Assembly: GCA_950022295.1 (NCBI GenBank)
Contig: OX465595.1
Coordinates: forward strand, 280,375,770 to 280,439,769
Direction: 5' to 3'
DNA length: 64,000 bases
Source of the DNA: Bromus sterilis
Taxonomy: Eukaryota; Streptophyta; Magnoliopsida; Poales; Poaceae
Shown here: piece after piece, positions 1 through 11,031 of the stretch
Numbering within the stretch: position 1 is the stretch's first letter
Layout of the letters: every line of letters starts with the position of its first letter
Translations under genes and position numbers: made by a program
Notes under the pieces: model-generated
What the model was told of the DNA's origin: nothing
Database searches by the model: none
Seen by the model: only the letters and a program-made list of their open reading frames with translations

Positions 1-714
1 TTGCTGATCAACTCAGAGCCACGGTGGGCGCAAACTGTCGTGGATATAATCCTGAAAATAGTTATAGGGGTGATATTTGGAGCTATATGAATCTGTACGT
101 AGAGAGGTTGACGCGAGTGATATTATACAGGTTAGGCCTCTCCTTAGAGATAAAAACCTTAGTCCTGTCCCAGGCTGACTGGGGTATTCTTTCTCTTGGT
201 TTGATAAATGTCTTGCGCGTGACCCTCCCTAGGACGAGGGGGGCTTATATAGAGTGCGCCCCTGCCCCTTTAACGCCCAAGTAAATGGGCCATAATTACA
301 GGAATAAATGTCTGCATTAATTACAAGAAACGGTCTGACTATTAATGCTAATTAAGAAAGAGGAAACTCCTCTAGCTTCAATGCTTCACGCCCGTTGCTC
401 TTCCCTCTTCTAAGTAGAAAATGGCTCGTCGGTTCCTTCTTCCGAGTAGCGGATTACTCAGAACTTTTCTGATCTCTGAGTAAACAATTACTCAGAGATA
501 ATTTCCTTTATCGAGTAACTGATTACTCGGAGATTCTCTTGTTCCTCCGAGTAACTGGTTACGCAGAGACGTAGTGATATATATCCTTGTAGTTTTGTCG
601 GACCTTTTATGTTTTGGTGATTTCTTTCAATTCCTTGGGGTTTCCTTGGGAGATAGTGTAACTAAGGATACCCCTTGGTTCCTATTACTTGAGGGTATGC
701 CATTGGTACGACCA
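1..714. repeat. Unclassified LTR-like sequence at window edge
   Basis: No convincing coding region. A TATA-like stretch (cttatatagag, near 243) sits in a GC-richer context, as in LTR promoters. Between about 455 and 575 a GAGTAAC/TTACTC motif recurs four or five times (for example near 461, 490, 515 and 557), forming short degenerate repeats. The left border lies outside the window and I see no target-site duplication. It could be an LTR of a gypsy element, but I cannot name the family. Confidence 0.35.
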
Positions 715-1118
715 CGACACTTAGTGTACAAACTGCATTAGTTGAATGTTGGTCAAACACTAAAAAACCACGTTGTTCGTCTAAAAAACCATCCGAAAAA
801 AATCTCGTAACCATAGCGCACAACAGTGGCCGTTGGATGTAACATTAGCGACCAATGGTAGTCGTTGGATCGCAATCCGCGAGGAGCTGGTTCTGCAACC
901 TGATTGGCTGGCTTTTATCAAAGTAGAGCCACACAGTTTAAAATGAAGAAGCGTTTGGGATGCGAGAACGCAAGTGGCACACCTCCTAACGAAGGCTTCC
1001 ATCCGAAGCTATCCATATTTCTCACGGTTTTCTTTGCAGTACGTACAGATGGAAAAGCATACACATACAGGAATATAATCGTTTGCGTTGTAAGAGATGG
1101 TGGGTATAAACCCTAAAG
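715..1118. repeat. Segment S, left copy, plus spacer
   Basis: The first ~22 bases are the tail of an array monomer (acttagtgtacaaactg). Then a block of roughly 250-280 bases (about 737-1010) recurs with small differences at 29183-29432, in the same orientation. Bases 1021-1118 are spacer leading into the tandem array. Short ORFs here are not conserved in a convincing way between the two copies, so I do not call a gene. Confidence 0.6.
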
Positions 1119-1794
1119 GACTTTGAAATCGAAAACCAATTAAAATGATGACTAATCAATATGAGACTTTGCATGCTATCATCGCTTCACCATACCGGAA
1201 TGTTGTGTAAATTTCAGATTATCGTGATAAAAAATAGGGGTACTTCGTGTACAAACTGGGCCATTCCTATCGAAATATCAGGGTTTCTCTATGAGAAAAC
1301 CACATTAGAAAGACAACATGTTATTCTAAAATCCTTTAAACCCCCAGTTTTTTATGTGTTAAGGAATGTGCATTCACACTGGGTTCCCAAAATTTCAAAC
1401 ATCTTTGACTTCATATGACATATATGATGTACCAGGTGAATCATTTTCGAGCAAAACAACCCTGCAAATGAAAATCAATTCAAATGGTCTATAAATTGGA
1501 TGAAACTTTGCGTGTTTTCATCATTTCACCAACAATGTATGTGGTTAAATTTAAAGGTTGTCATGATAAAAACCAATGGTACTCCGTGTACGAAGTTGTA
1601 CCATTCACTTCGAAGCATCGGTGTTTCTACTGGAAACACCTGCATTACAAGTACAACATACTACTTGTAAGTGATTTGAACCCCAAACTTTTCATGTGTT
1701 CAACACCAAGAATTCACACTAACATCCTAAAATTTCAAGCATTTTGGACCTCGTTTCATAAATATTACGCATTTAGTGCTTTATTTTTAGCAAC
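1119..1794. repeat. Dimeric tandem array, units a and b
   Basis: Two consecutive units of about 340 bases: a (about 1119-1458) and b (about 1459-1794). Both contain the order GAAAATCAATT, ATCATTTCACC, TGATAAAAA, GGTACT(T/C)CGTGTAC, TTTCAA(A/G)CAT. Unit a is closer to unit c (15616 on) and unit b is closer to unit d (15952 on), so the true period is a dimer of about 680 bases. The array is interrupted after 1799 by element R1. The last five bases (1795-1799, acgct) are its target site. Confidence 0.65.
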
Positions 1795-1799
1795 ACGCT

Positions 1800-3478
1800 T
1801 GATACGTCTCAAACGTATCGATAATTTCTTCTCGTTCCATGCATTTTTTGTGTGATATTGCTATGATTTAGATACACTTTCATGCACTTTTGATCATATT
1901 TGGACTAACCTACTAACTCAGTGCACCCCAGTGCCAGTCCCTATTTTCTGCTGTTTTTCTATTTCAGTTTTCCCCATATAAAATGTGCTCCAAAAATCTG
2001 AGAAAAATCAGATAAAAAAATCAGTGTGCCGGAAGCTTCCCGAACCCCAAAGGAGGGAGAGGGGGGCACCACTAGGTGCCCAGGCGGCCACCTAGCGCGT
2101 CCAGGGGCCTGGCCGCGCAAGGGGGGGTGCCTAGACCCCTAGTGGCCCCCCTGACTGCCCCCCTTTGCCTATTTATTCTCCATCACCGGGAAACTCCGAA
2201 GACATAACCCTATTTCGCAAACTCGCCTCTGTTCCGCCGCCGCCGCGCTTCCAAGATCGGAAGCACCATCAGGACCCTTCCCGACACTGTGCCGGAGGGA
2301 GGATCGACCTCCGGGAGCTTCTCCTCCACCATGGACGCTTCCCGGATGTGCCATGAGTAGTTTCCTTTGGACCATGGGTCCGTGATCAGTAGCTATGTGA
2401 TGTTCTTCTCCCCTCTTTGTTCTTCATGGTTTAGACCTCGTGATCTTCCCTACATGATCGAGGCGCATATGTAATTTTTCTGCTGTTGCTATGCTGAGTT
2501 TGATGGGATCTGATGGATTATGAGATTATGTTCAGATCGTGATAGAGTACTATATTTGGTTTGTATCTCTTATATTTTTGTTCCTAAGTAATTCTTGCAT
2601 GTTCTCCGTTGTTGTTTATTGCTTTGGCCAAGTAGTAGGTAGTGACTCCAAGAGGGAACATTATGCTCGATTGTGGGTACATGCCCCGTGATGACACGCT
2701 TGAGTGACATAAAAATGAGTCTAGGGGATGTGCTGTGGCCACAAGGGGAAAACAACGGTGCTTGTAACCGCGGTTGCAAGGATTGTTTACTTTACGCAAA
2801 GTTCTTTTTAATGCAGTTGTCTGTTGCTTTGGGTTTACACTTTTTGTGGGGCTCGCAACTTAATACCAGCGAGATGTTCTATATAGATATCTCAAGGTGG
2901 ATGATTAGTAGTAGATGCAGATGGATTTCGGTCTACTTATTTTGGCGTACTGCCCATGCTTATGAGCCTCTTCCTTTCTTTTGTAGCATAGATAGCATTG
3001 CGATGCGTTTATAACCCTGTCAATTGCCCATCTGTAATTTATTTACCTCGCATAACATTTTTATCGTCTTTTGGGAGAGAGACATCACTAGTGAACATCA
3101 CGGGACCCCAGTCCATATTCTCAACACTGTTTACGAGATTATTTCCTTTTTCAGTATTTACTTTCAGATGCTATCATTATCATTATCCCTTGTGTTTGAT
3201 CCTTTGTAAACAACAAGACCGGAGAGATTGACAACCTCTCTGAACTTCGTTGGGAGCAAAGTTATTTGTGTTGTGTGCAGGTCCAGGTCCAGGTCAAGGA
3301 AGCAACGTTTGTCATAAAAGGTGCCATTGTTTTCTTTCCAGCTACTTATCATCGCCAGAGTCCTAGGGAGACAATCCCTGTCCTCTACATAGGTGAAATT
3401 TTCTGCTATCCTACATCTCACCTTCCACTTGGGGTAACCAATGAAGGGCGATAAGCCATTATTACTTCCACGCCATCA
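1800..3478 (+). repeat. R1 5' LTR (1679 bp)
   Basis: Begins TGATACGTCTCAAACG and ends CACGCCATCA. It aligns along its length with 14218-15610 and with the reverse complement of 60937-62560. It contains a C/G-rich stretch (about 2040-2160), a TATA-like site and a long 5' untranslated region. It is about 286 bases longer than the 3' LTR of the same element because that copy has lost the promoter part. Confidence 0.8.
2169..2177 (+). promoter_or_regulatory. TATA-like element of R1 5' LTR
   Basis: CTATTTATT follows a G/C-rich stretch and sits at the same place as CTATATATT in the LTR at 38744-42116 (near 39057) and the mirrored TAAATAG of R2 (62186-62193). Position and conservation suggest the core promoter; no transcript evidence is available. 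Confidence 0.4.
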
Positions 3479-3488
3479 AGCAAATTTC

Positions 3489-3507
3489 TGGCGCCGTTGC
3501 CCGGGAC
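3489..3507 (+). other. Primer-binding-site-like sequence of R1
   Basis: TGGCGCCGTTGCCCGGGAC lies ten bases after the 5' LTR. It begins with TGG, as primer-binding sites must to pair with the tRNA CCA end. The spacing from the LTR is larger than usual, so the assignment is likely but not certain. I cannot name the tRNA. Confidence 0.5.
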
Positions 3508-3709
3508 TCCGAGTGATAAGATAGGGGAGTTTCCCACTACCTTTTACCTTTACTTTTTAGTCTTGTTAGTTTACCTTTCAAGCTTTTGTTTTTGCTTTTG
3601 TGTCCTCATGAAAAACCAAAAAAATATAGTTTCTACCTTTTGTCTTTGCCTTTGTCTGCCTACTGATGCTATCTCTACCATGGGTGCTTAACCACCCAAA
3701 TATGGTAGG

Positions 3710-4855
3710 ATGGACATGCTTCACTTGGATCGTCTTCGATCAATTTGTGCTCGCGCTAAAAACCCAACCGACTTGGTTGAGGGAAAAATCATTGGATGAG
3801 CATGCTCATTATACGCGGCACCGCCTATCTAAGAAAGGGAAACACTTATGGGATCAAATACATGTTTCTTATTGGCACGCTGAATTTTGTGCCACATTTA
3901 TGATTTTACTTGCTTCTCTAATATATATCATAAACACCTTCCTTTCCAATGTGAGTTTAATGAAAAGGAGATCTTATCTTCTTATGATAAAGGTGTTTAT
4001 GATTACTTTGATGTTGAAAAGACCGAAGAGTTTGTTGCTTTTAAAGGTGCTTATGAGACTGCTTCTTTGATTGAGAAGTATTATGATACTGGTCACAAAT
4101 CCGAAAACTTTGTAGTTCTTGCTTATTGCTTCAAGAATTATACTTCCAATTCTTATATCGAGGATTTTAAAAACAAAATATTTTCTGCCCAAAAAGAGGC
4201 CAATGATTGCTTTGAGGAGGAATCCCATGATTCCGAGGACTCACTTGAAATATCCCTGTCTGAAAATCTTGATACTTGGTTTGTTGATGGCCAAGATGCC
4301 ACTATGGATGATGCTGAAAAAGATGAAATATCTATAGTTCCCTATGTTAAGCCTGAAATTGTTGCTATTGCACCCACACTTTATTGTCCTATTATCCTGT
4401 TGAAATCTCCAACTCATATTCCAGAGAACTGTGCTCTTATTGAGGTTCAATGTGATGGGTTGCATTTATCTTATGTTCCTAAAGACCGTGTTGAAAATTA
4501 CACACGTGTGCTTGTAGATCAAGAACAACATGCTTTATGTGATAGCTATATTCTTGATGTTGTTCATGATGCTACTGAAAATTATTTTGAGAGAGGAAAG
4601 CTTGGTTATAAAAACTTCCATATTACTAAAACTCGTCTCTTTAAGTTGAAACTTTTGAAATTGTTCTTGTTCCACCTTCGTATGCATGTCACTTTGTGCT
4701 TATTTGATTTATTTTTCTACAAGATACCTATGCATAGGAAGTGGGTTAGGCTTAAATTTGTTTCATATTTTCTTCTTGATGCTCTCTTTTCCTTCAAAAT
4801 TCTCATTCTTGTGAGAGCATCTTCTATAATCTTTATGCCTAGCTTAAAGGCGTAA
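3710..4855 (+). pseudogene. R1 internal ORF, unknown function, interrupted
   Basis: A single reading frame opens at ATG 3710 (MDMLHLDRLRSICARAKN) and runs to TAA 4855. Three in-frame stop codons interrupt it before 3887; the last ~320 codons are open. The product is acidic in the middle (many D/E/S around codons 160-205) and hydrophobic/basic at the end. I recognise no gag, protease, RT or integrase motif. It lies where gag would be in an autonomous element, about 230 bases after the PBS. The function is unknown; the role may be structural or the ORF may be a relic. The frame is consistent throughout, so only the stops break it. Confidence 0.5.
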
Positions 4856-5623
4856 AAGAAAGCGCTTGTTGGGAGGCAACCCAAGATGTTTTTACTTCTG
4901 TTTTTAGTGATTTTGATGATTTTTACTACTGTAGCAACATCATAGTATATTTATTTTCAAGCTTTGTGCCAAGTTATAGCCTCATATGACAAGGGAAGCG
5001 AAAGTTGTGACATGCTGTCCAGAAAACAGATTCTGTCTTCGTGACGGAAAAAATTGGATCAAAGCACCAGTTCATCTTTTTGAGCTGAATTTTTTACACA
5101 TCGTTCTGTATACAATCACGGAACTTTCCTATGTTCTGAGTTTTTTTTATTTGAGTTGCAGAAGTACCCCTAAAAAATTCTTTACTACCTGTTGTTCTGT
5201 TTTTCACAGATTCTGCCACGTTTTGTCTCTCCTAACTTTTGCAAACCTTAAGCTTTCTTTTTCTTTGCAAAAACCTTTTGAAAATCTTGAGAAACATTAG
5301 CTCTTCAAGAATATCTTGATATCCAGTGGGGAAAAATTATTTATTAAGGGTACTAACCTCTTTAATCAGCTTATGATGAGTTATGTATGAAGGGAGTTTT
5401 CAAGTGTGCGATGGAAGATGATGAAAGAAGATTCGGGAGTGTTAAGTGCTCAAGCTTGGGGATTCCCCCATTCATCCCCAATAAATATTCAAGGAGACTC
5501 AAGCGTCTAAGCTTGGGGATGCCCCCGTGCATCCCCTTCTCCATAAACAATCATCAGTTCGTCCTTCGTCTCACTATATTTTTGTCACTTCATGTGTTAT
5601 GTGCTATGCTTGGAGCGTATCGC
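4856..5623 (+). other. R1 internal non-coding region, left part
   Basis: AT-rich sequence after the R1 ORF. The motif AAGCTTGGGGAT(T/G)CCCCC occurs twice near 5450-5530. No ORF here has recognisable content. It ends at the CACTA insertion; its continuation is at 12212. Confidence 0.6.
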
Positions 5624-5860
5624 CACTACAAGAAATATGCTTATACACGACGCTATATTTTCATCGCTACATGGTCACGGTTTTTAATTCACGACGATCT
5701 TATGACGAAAAACCAAGCGTCGAAAACGAGGCGTCAAAAACTGAAAGCACCGACGTTTAAGTCAAAATCGTCGTAACTTTCACGACGATTTCTGGATCGT
5801 CGTAACGACGATTTCTGGATCGTCGTAACGACGATCCTAAATCGTCCTTGGCAATCTAAC
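5624..5860. repeat. CACTA-1 left TIR and subterminal repeats
   Basis: The TIR is followed by many copies of an ACGACGATTT/CGTCGTAA motif. A unit of about 24 bases (ACGATTTCTGGATCGTCGTA) is repeated in tandem near 5782-5830. Such clustered short motifs are the transposase-binding region in characterised CACTA (En/Spm-type) elements; here that role is inferred. Confidence 0.75.
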
Positions 5861-7131
5861 TCAATCGTACGTGGAAGTCCTACATGGCAAAATTGCAACG
5901 AAATCAAAACGTCATGGCTGAAATCAGCCTAACCCATTTCAATTGATCACATGGGCTGGTTTTGAATTCTTTGGCTTTTCTTACTGGGCTTCTCCTGGTC
6001 CTTAGCCTATTTACAGCCCTTCTGGATTATGTTTTTCGAATTTCTTTTGATTATATAATTTGGGCCTTAGACTTTTGGTGCCCAAATACATTTGGGCCAG
6101 TTCAGTTTTGTCCTTTTTCATTTTTGAATTCTGCAACTCTTTTTTTTATGCTGTTAACGGACCTGCAAATTACAGCGCATACAAAAGTTTAAAGCCCATA
6201 CAAATAATTCTGAATCATCTCCAAATAACATCCCACACCACAAATTTTTAAGCCACTTCCAAGATCTGATAATATGTACATCACTACAGCCTTTTGTCAA
6301 CTAGGCCGAAATAATTCATCCACTGGTTTTTTATAGGCCATTGAAATTACAATACATCACCACAAGATATCTTGAGCCTAGCCTAGTTAACATACATTTT
6401 AATGCAACCTAAATATTACAAGAGCCCAAAATATAATATTGCAAATATTACAACCATTCATTCCAGCGGTACATATCTTTCCATTGCAAAATTATTCTAC
6501 CACAGAAAAAAAAACGGAAAATTAGATGATAAAAAATAACAGAACTCTCTATCATCCTCCAACTTTTTTAAAACCACATTCACCTGGAAGTAGAAGGACC
6601 ATGCGTGAGAAACTATACATCAGAAAACAAATAGGTTTAAACAATGCAAAAAATAACAATCATTCAACATGGTACAAGGGTACGGTTCATCATTGTAGAT
6701 AATAGCATATATAACTGGAAATAATTGATATGGTTCAGATCATGTGTCAAATCATATTACAGTACTGCTCACCTGAAACTTGCTACCTAAAGTAGAGCAT
6801 CGGAAAGCTTAGCTGATCAAGTCAAGATGAAGCCGCAAACCCACAACGGCAAAATCAAGTGAACCATCTAGACATACGATGTTGCATACAAGCACACAAA
6901 AATGAGTATCCATCATTCATCTTATCAATAAAATAATATACTAGTACAAAGGAAAGCAAAATACTAAAGTACAAAGCACGAGTGGTAGCTCTACACAATT
7001 ACACTGCATATACCAGTAGCTGCACGTACACTTTGTTCATGTACATAACTACAAGCTTGAAGAAAAAATAGAAGTGCACTAGGAACAGGAAAAGAAGGAC
7101 GTGGAAATAAAACATAAAAGAGATGGAACTT
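5861..7131. other. CACTA-1 interior, no recognised gene
   Basis: AT-rich sequence with no ORF I can support. From the gene-capture pattern it may be 3' flanking DNA of the minus-strand exons that follow, but nothing in the sequence proves that. Confidence 0.5.
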
Positions 7132-7273
7132 CTAGACAGGCACAGAGCAGACCTTCTTAAAAGCAGTTGTGTTAGCTTTCTTTGTGGTGACACTGCTGCT
7201 GCTGCTGGAGGTGGCAATCTTGACCTTGGACAGAGCTAGCAAGATGGATCCACCGCTTCCTTTAACTTGCAAG
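7132..7273 (-). pseudogene. Captured terminal exon, unidentified gene
   Basis: On the minus strand an acceptor (CTCGTTAG) is followed by an open 46-codon frame that ends at TAG (7132-7134). The frame contains a run of six serines (AGC/TCC codons) and a basic stretch TTKKANTTAFKK. Coding-like codon use and the acceptor suggest the last exon of a host gene picked up by the transposon. I do not recognise the protein. It may belong with the exon at 8234-8304. The evidence is only the open frame and the splice signal. Confidence 0.3.
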
Positions 7274-8233
7274 CTAACGAGAGAAGATCAACATAGAAGA
7301 GAAGATAACATCATGGAAGGTGCTTACAGGAAATATTGAGGGGCATACTGGCTATTAAATGTAACAAGGGATCTCATCGTAAAAGGATAAAACAAAGTAG
7401 CCAAAAGGCGCATAACAGATAACATGCATTTAAGTGCTTCAGTTCAAAAGGTCAGTTTCCCACAATAAACAATGAAGAAAAACTAGAAATAGCAAAATTA
7501 ATAAACTAGAAAAAAACAAATATCTAAGTACATCTATGAGCACAAGTCAGCCTGGGATTGGTCTAAGACCCATCCCATATCCACTTCGATCCATAACTAA
7601 GCAGCTAGGAAGCACAAACCAATCCTAACCACAAGATATTTCTGAGCATCCACCACGATCCTATCCTCAAGCATTTAACAACAAACCAAATCAAACCGTT
7701 CTAAAAGGATAAATCAGCCCATGTGCCATGGACTTGCCAGGTGAACAAATCATCTCCGAAGAAGAAAAGAAATTTGCAAATGATATTATCAACTCTGCTT
7801 TAACAATTATGACATGATGCTTCCTTTCTAAATCTGAATGTTGCATACGCTTACTAGAAGAAGGAACGGGAATGTTACAGGTACCATGTAAAACTGAACT
7901 AACCGCACCTCTATTACATAGATATTCAGCAATGCAACCAAATAACTGATAATAAGTGCACTCTGAAGTACAATAAATCTCAACATCAGTTTGGTAGCAG
8001 GATTCAATGTATAACTTACATCTAGCATCAGATATTTTAATTTGAAGAGTAGTTTCAAAATTGAATTAGCAACTTGCATCTAGCAATGGTATATGGGTTG
8101 CTGAAGCAGAGCACTTTTCAACAACAGTATGGTAGCAAACATGCAGAATTCAGTGTGCAACTTATCATGAGATAAAACTACAAGGTTGTTATAATGAAGA
8201 AAAGAAGAGCAAAAGTTTCAATCAAATTACAAC

Positions 8234-8304
8234 TCGTTTCTTGCGCTCAGTTACAGCCTGCATCTCCATGGGTTTCTTGACTCCATCTAGAGAGGTTATG
8301 TCCC
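8234..8304 (-). pseudogene. Captured internal exon, unidentified gene
   Basis: On the minus strand ATCCAG precedes and GTTGTAA follows a 71-base open segment. Its frame gives DITSLDGVKKPMEMQAVTER followed by KKR. The lysine/glutamate-rich, low-hydrophobic content looks like real coding sequence, unlike the AT-rich surroundings. Acceptor and donor match the plant consensus. The donor gene is unknown to me. Together with 7132-7273 it may be one captured minus-strand gene whose 5' part could lie in the GC-rich stretch 8745-9365. Confidence 0.35.
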
Positions 8305-9915
8305 CTGGATAGAAAGATAGAGGAGATAAGTGTGATATATGTGCCAGGAAGCCAGGCTGGCAGTTGAAGAAACTCAAAACTGGTTGCATTTAATGAAAAT
8401 ATATACTGAAAATAAAAACTAAGCTGCACGTGACTAAGTTGGCTGCTACACGGCAAGTTAGGCAACTAATTTAGGGGTACTGGCACAAGCATTGTTTTAG
8501 CTGAGCTCGAGCGTCTGGGACGTGTGGCTCATGTTGGCCAACTTAGTAAACCAACTGTCATGACCTATTGTACTTCTGCTCCTTTATATGTCAGGTACTT
8601 CATATATTCTAATGCGAAAAATATACCAACTGAATATTAGGAAACCTGGTAGCATTAACAAGTATTAAAAGTTAGGCAGCTTGGTTAAAAGAGTTGGGAA
8701 AATTTAATCCATGAACTCATATCACAATATCTCAAATTCTTCAACTAAACAAAGCATGCATACTTACAACACTCACAAAATTCAACTGCATCTACCAGCG
8801 GAACAGTGTAACACAGTACTATGATTTGGAACTTAAAAGAATTTCTAGGCAGAAAAGAACGATGAACTATACGAATCAACAGGTTCCTAGAGTCGCATCT
8901 AACAAGCCAGCATGGTGCTGATTCCCCACCAAAAACAACACAAAAATCCCATAAAATCGTTGGCCACGCCCCCAGCCAGTCACCGGCACTGCTTTTCCAC
9001 GATGAGGAGCGAGTAATCCACGCATCCAGGTTTCCCTCCTGCACGCACCATCGCGTCCAGAGTGACTTAGAGCAGAGCAAATTTGTTGGAAAATCGTAGG
9101 TAGGCCAGGGGTGCCGAAACCATGGGGAACGGACCAAAGCGACGGGGAAGGGTGTAGGTGGAGGAGGCTCACCATGGTCGAGATCTCGGAAGGACGGCGC
9201 AGCGGGGCAGAGGGGAAGGCTGCGCCGCCGTCCATCACTGGCTTTCATGAGAAATGCCTTCTCACCACCTCCCCGAGGTAGCAGTGACCGTCGTCGTCGA
9301 TGGCGAGGCAGGTGGCATCCGTTGGCGTCGTCGTCGATGGCCGTCAGCCCGGTTTCCGCCGCCAAAGGCAGGGGGCCTGTGCGGCTTCTTGCCGAGGGGG
9401 TTGGTCAGATGTGGTAACCACCGTCGCCGTGGTGGCCACCGGTTGAAAAGTACTGTGTTACATGAGACGTGGTAGATTTAAATTAGCATTAACATATATT
9501 CACATAAGACAAACAACTTCATTCTGGATTTTATGATCTAATTGTGCACACATCTATACGATATATCACAGTGAGTTGGGCCGTCAATGTTGCATGCTTT
9601 CATGCACCTAATTTTTTAGTTCTGCTAAGAAAATATATATTAAAAGAGTATTCCAAGAAACATTACTAGCTCAAAATCCTAAATTTAACCATTATGTTTG
9701 TTCATCATGATATCATCCACACACAATAACACAGATCACAGAGAGAACAAAAGTTGAGATATGGTCATATAGTGTTTAAACAAATAATGATCTGACCATG
9801 TTACTAAGATAAATGATTTCCTTAGTGGAAGTGGATACTTGAAATGCTATTCATATTATTGTATATGTATAACAGCTATGGTGTCCCTCTGGCTGAAATT
9901 ATTTGCTTATTTTAG
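8305..9915. other. CACTA-1 interior with GC-rich island
   Basis: A GC-rich stretch (about 8940-9440) is open on both strands; the longest frame is 206 codons on the - strand (8745-9365). It contains low-complexity R/P/S sequence and no domain I recognise. It could be the promoter and first exon of the captured minus-strand gene. The rest is AT-rich and without features. Confidence 0.35.
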
Positions 9916-10296
9916 GTTGGAAATTTCAGAGTAGAACCACCTGGCTTATTCAGAGGACGTGGGGAACATCCAAAGGTGCAGATGAGAAAACATTTAATCA
10001 CATTTTTATTTCTTTTTAGTGAGGACTTTTGAATGAAGTCTCTATTAAATTGTTTCAGATGGGAAGACTAAAGTGACGAATCCTTCCAAGTGATACGTTG
10101 AGAAAGGTACACTTAACATTGTAGTTCTCGATGTCAAACTATACTATTAGTGAAGAGGCTTCTAGCATGTTTACATTGTTCATTGGTCATGTTCTGCAGC
10201 TGGAAAGAAGTCAAACATGACAATACTGTTACATGGTTGGCCTTCTGGAATGATCCGATAAGCCTAAAGGATTTCAAATATGTTTTCCTGGCGGCA
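9916..10296 (+). pseudogene. Captured DNA topoisomerase I fragment (three exons)
   Basis: Three exon pieces with plant-type splice borders. Exon 1, 9916-9975, after TTTTAG and before GTGCAG, encodes [20 protein letters not shown]. Exon 2, about 10059-10106, after TTTCAG, encodes MGRLK then a TGA stop (10074-10076), then RILPSD. Exon 3, from 10200 after CTGCAG, encodes WKEVKHDNTVTWLAFWNDPI and on to KYVFLAA. This is the conserved N-terminal part of the eukaryotic type IB topoisomerase core, an enzyme that relaxes supercoils in the nucleus. The catalytic tyrosine domain is absent, exon 2 carries a nonsense codon, and the fragment sits inside a transposon. It is a transduplicated pseudogene, not a working enzyme. 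Confidence 0.9.
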
Positions 10297-10627
10297 AATG
10301 AACTGTACTTAATCCTAATTAAATACACATAATACCAGTCCACTACAAGAGAAATCACTAACTGTAATGCACAAGCAGTTCATCACTCAAAGCATTTAGC
10401 ATTTAACAAACAAAGAAATCACTAACTGCAATGCACAAGCAGGAACCCCTATGATTAATGCTCAAACCATTATTCTTTTCCTGAACAAAATATCATCAGA
10501 ATGGGCTAAAGCTTGAATTGAAAGTGTACTAATGAACTCTCTTTTCTGCTCAGGCATACAGATCGGAAGCAAACTGAAAGGGCAAAAACAAACCAATTAC
10601 AACCGCCTCCTTTCTAACCGGTTGCAA

Positions 10628-11031
10628 TCACCCGTCCTCCAGCTGCTTCCCGGCGAAGATCAGCTGATGCTGGTCCGGCGGTATACCTGCACACCCACAG
10701 ACAAATAACGGTCGGTCAGAATCAGAACAAGAAAAGCCATGGTTGAGGGAAACAAAGAAAGAAGGGTCTCACCCTCCTTGTCCTGGATCTTGGCCTTGAC
10801 AATGTCAATGGTGTCGCTGCTCTCGACCTCGAGGGTCGGCGATGGGTGCCGAGGCCGACACGACCACTCGCAGACGCGGAGGAGGGAGCGGCAGGAGGGG
10901 TGGTAGGTGAGGGTGGCGGCAGCGCGGGGCAGGTGGAGGAAGCGCACCATCGTGCCGTCGTGTCGCCGAGATGGCGTTGTCGAGTTCAACCGTGCGCGCG
11001 TCCGGTCAGGCCTCCGCGCCCGCCTCGCCAC
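10628..11031 (-). pseudogene. Captured ubiquitin fragment in a chimeric ORF with intron
   Basis: Minus strand. Exon 1 ends at 10773 (AAGGAGG|GTGAGA), the intron is 86 bases (10687-10772, GT...AG), and exon 2 is 10628-10686, ending in TGA. The spliced frame covers ubiquitin residues Thr14 to Gly53, starting TLEVESSDTID and ending KQLEDG. Three residues differ from ubiquitin: N25I, Q41H and R42Q. Lys27, 29, 33 and 48 are kept. The first strand (residues 1-13) is replaced by unrelated sequence beginning MVRFLHLPR (first ATG 10950). The C-terminus with Gly75-Gly76 is missing, so it could not be conjugated. Orientation is opposite to the topoisomerase fragment, so the captures were separate. An intron at Gly35 is unusual for ubiquitin genes, whose introns usually lie in the 5' leader. 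Confidence 0.85.

Noticed and set aside
6990..7230. 72-codon minus-strand ORF beginning in a CTG/CAG run
   Set aside because: A different frame of the same segment fits the splice signals and stop better; the ORF is a shadow.
9916..10296. A host topoisomerase I gene
   Set aside because: Only the N-terminal core piece, with a stop codon, inside a transposon; no catalytic tyrosine domain downstream.
10628..10773. A functional ubiquitin gene
   Set aside because: Only residues 14-53 are present, no Gly-Gly end, and it lies inside a CACTA element.
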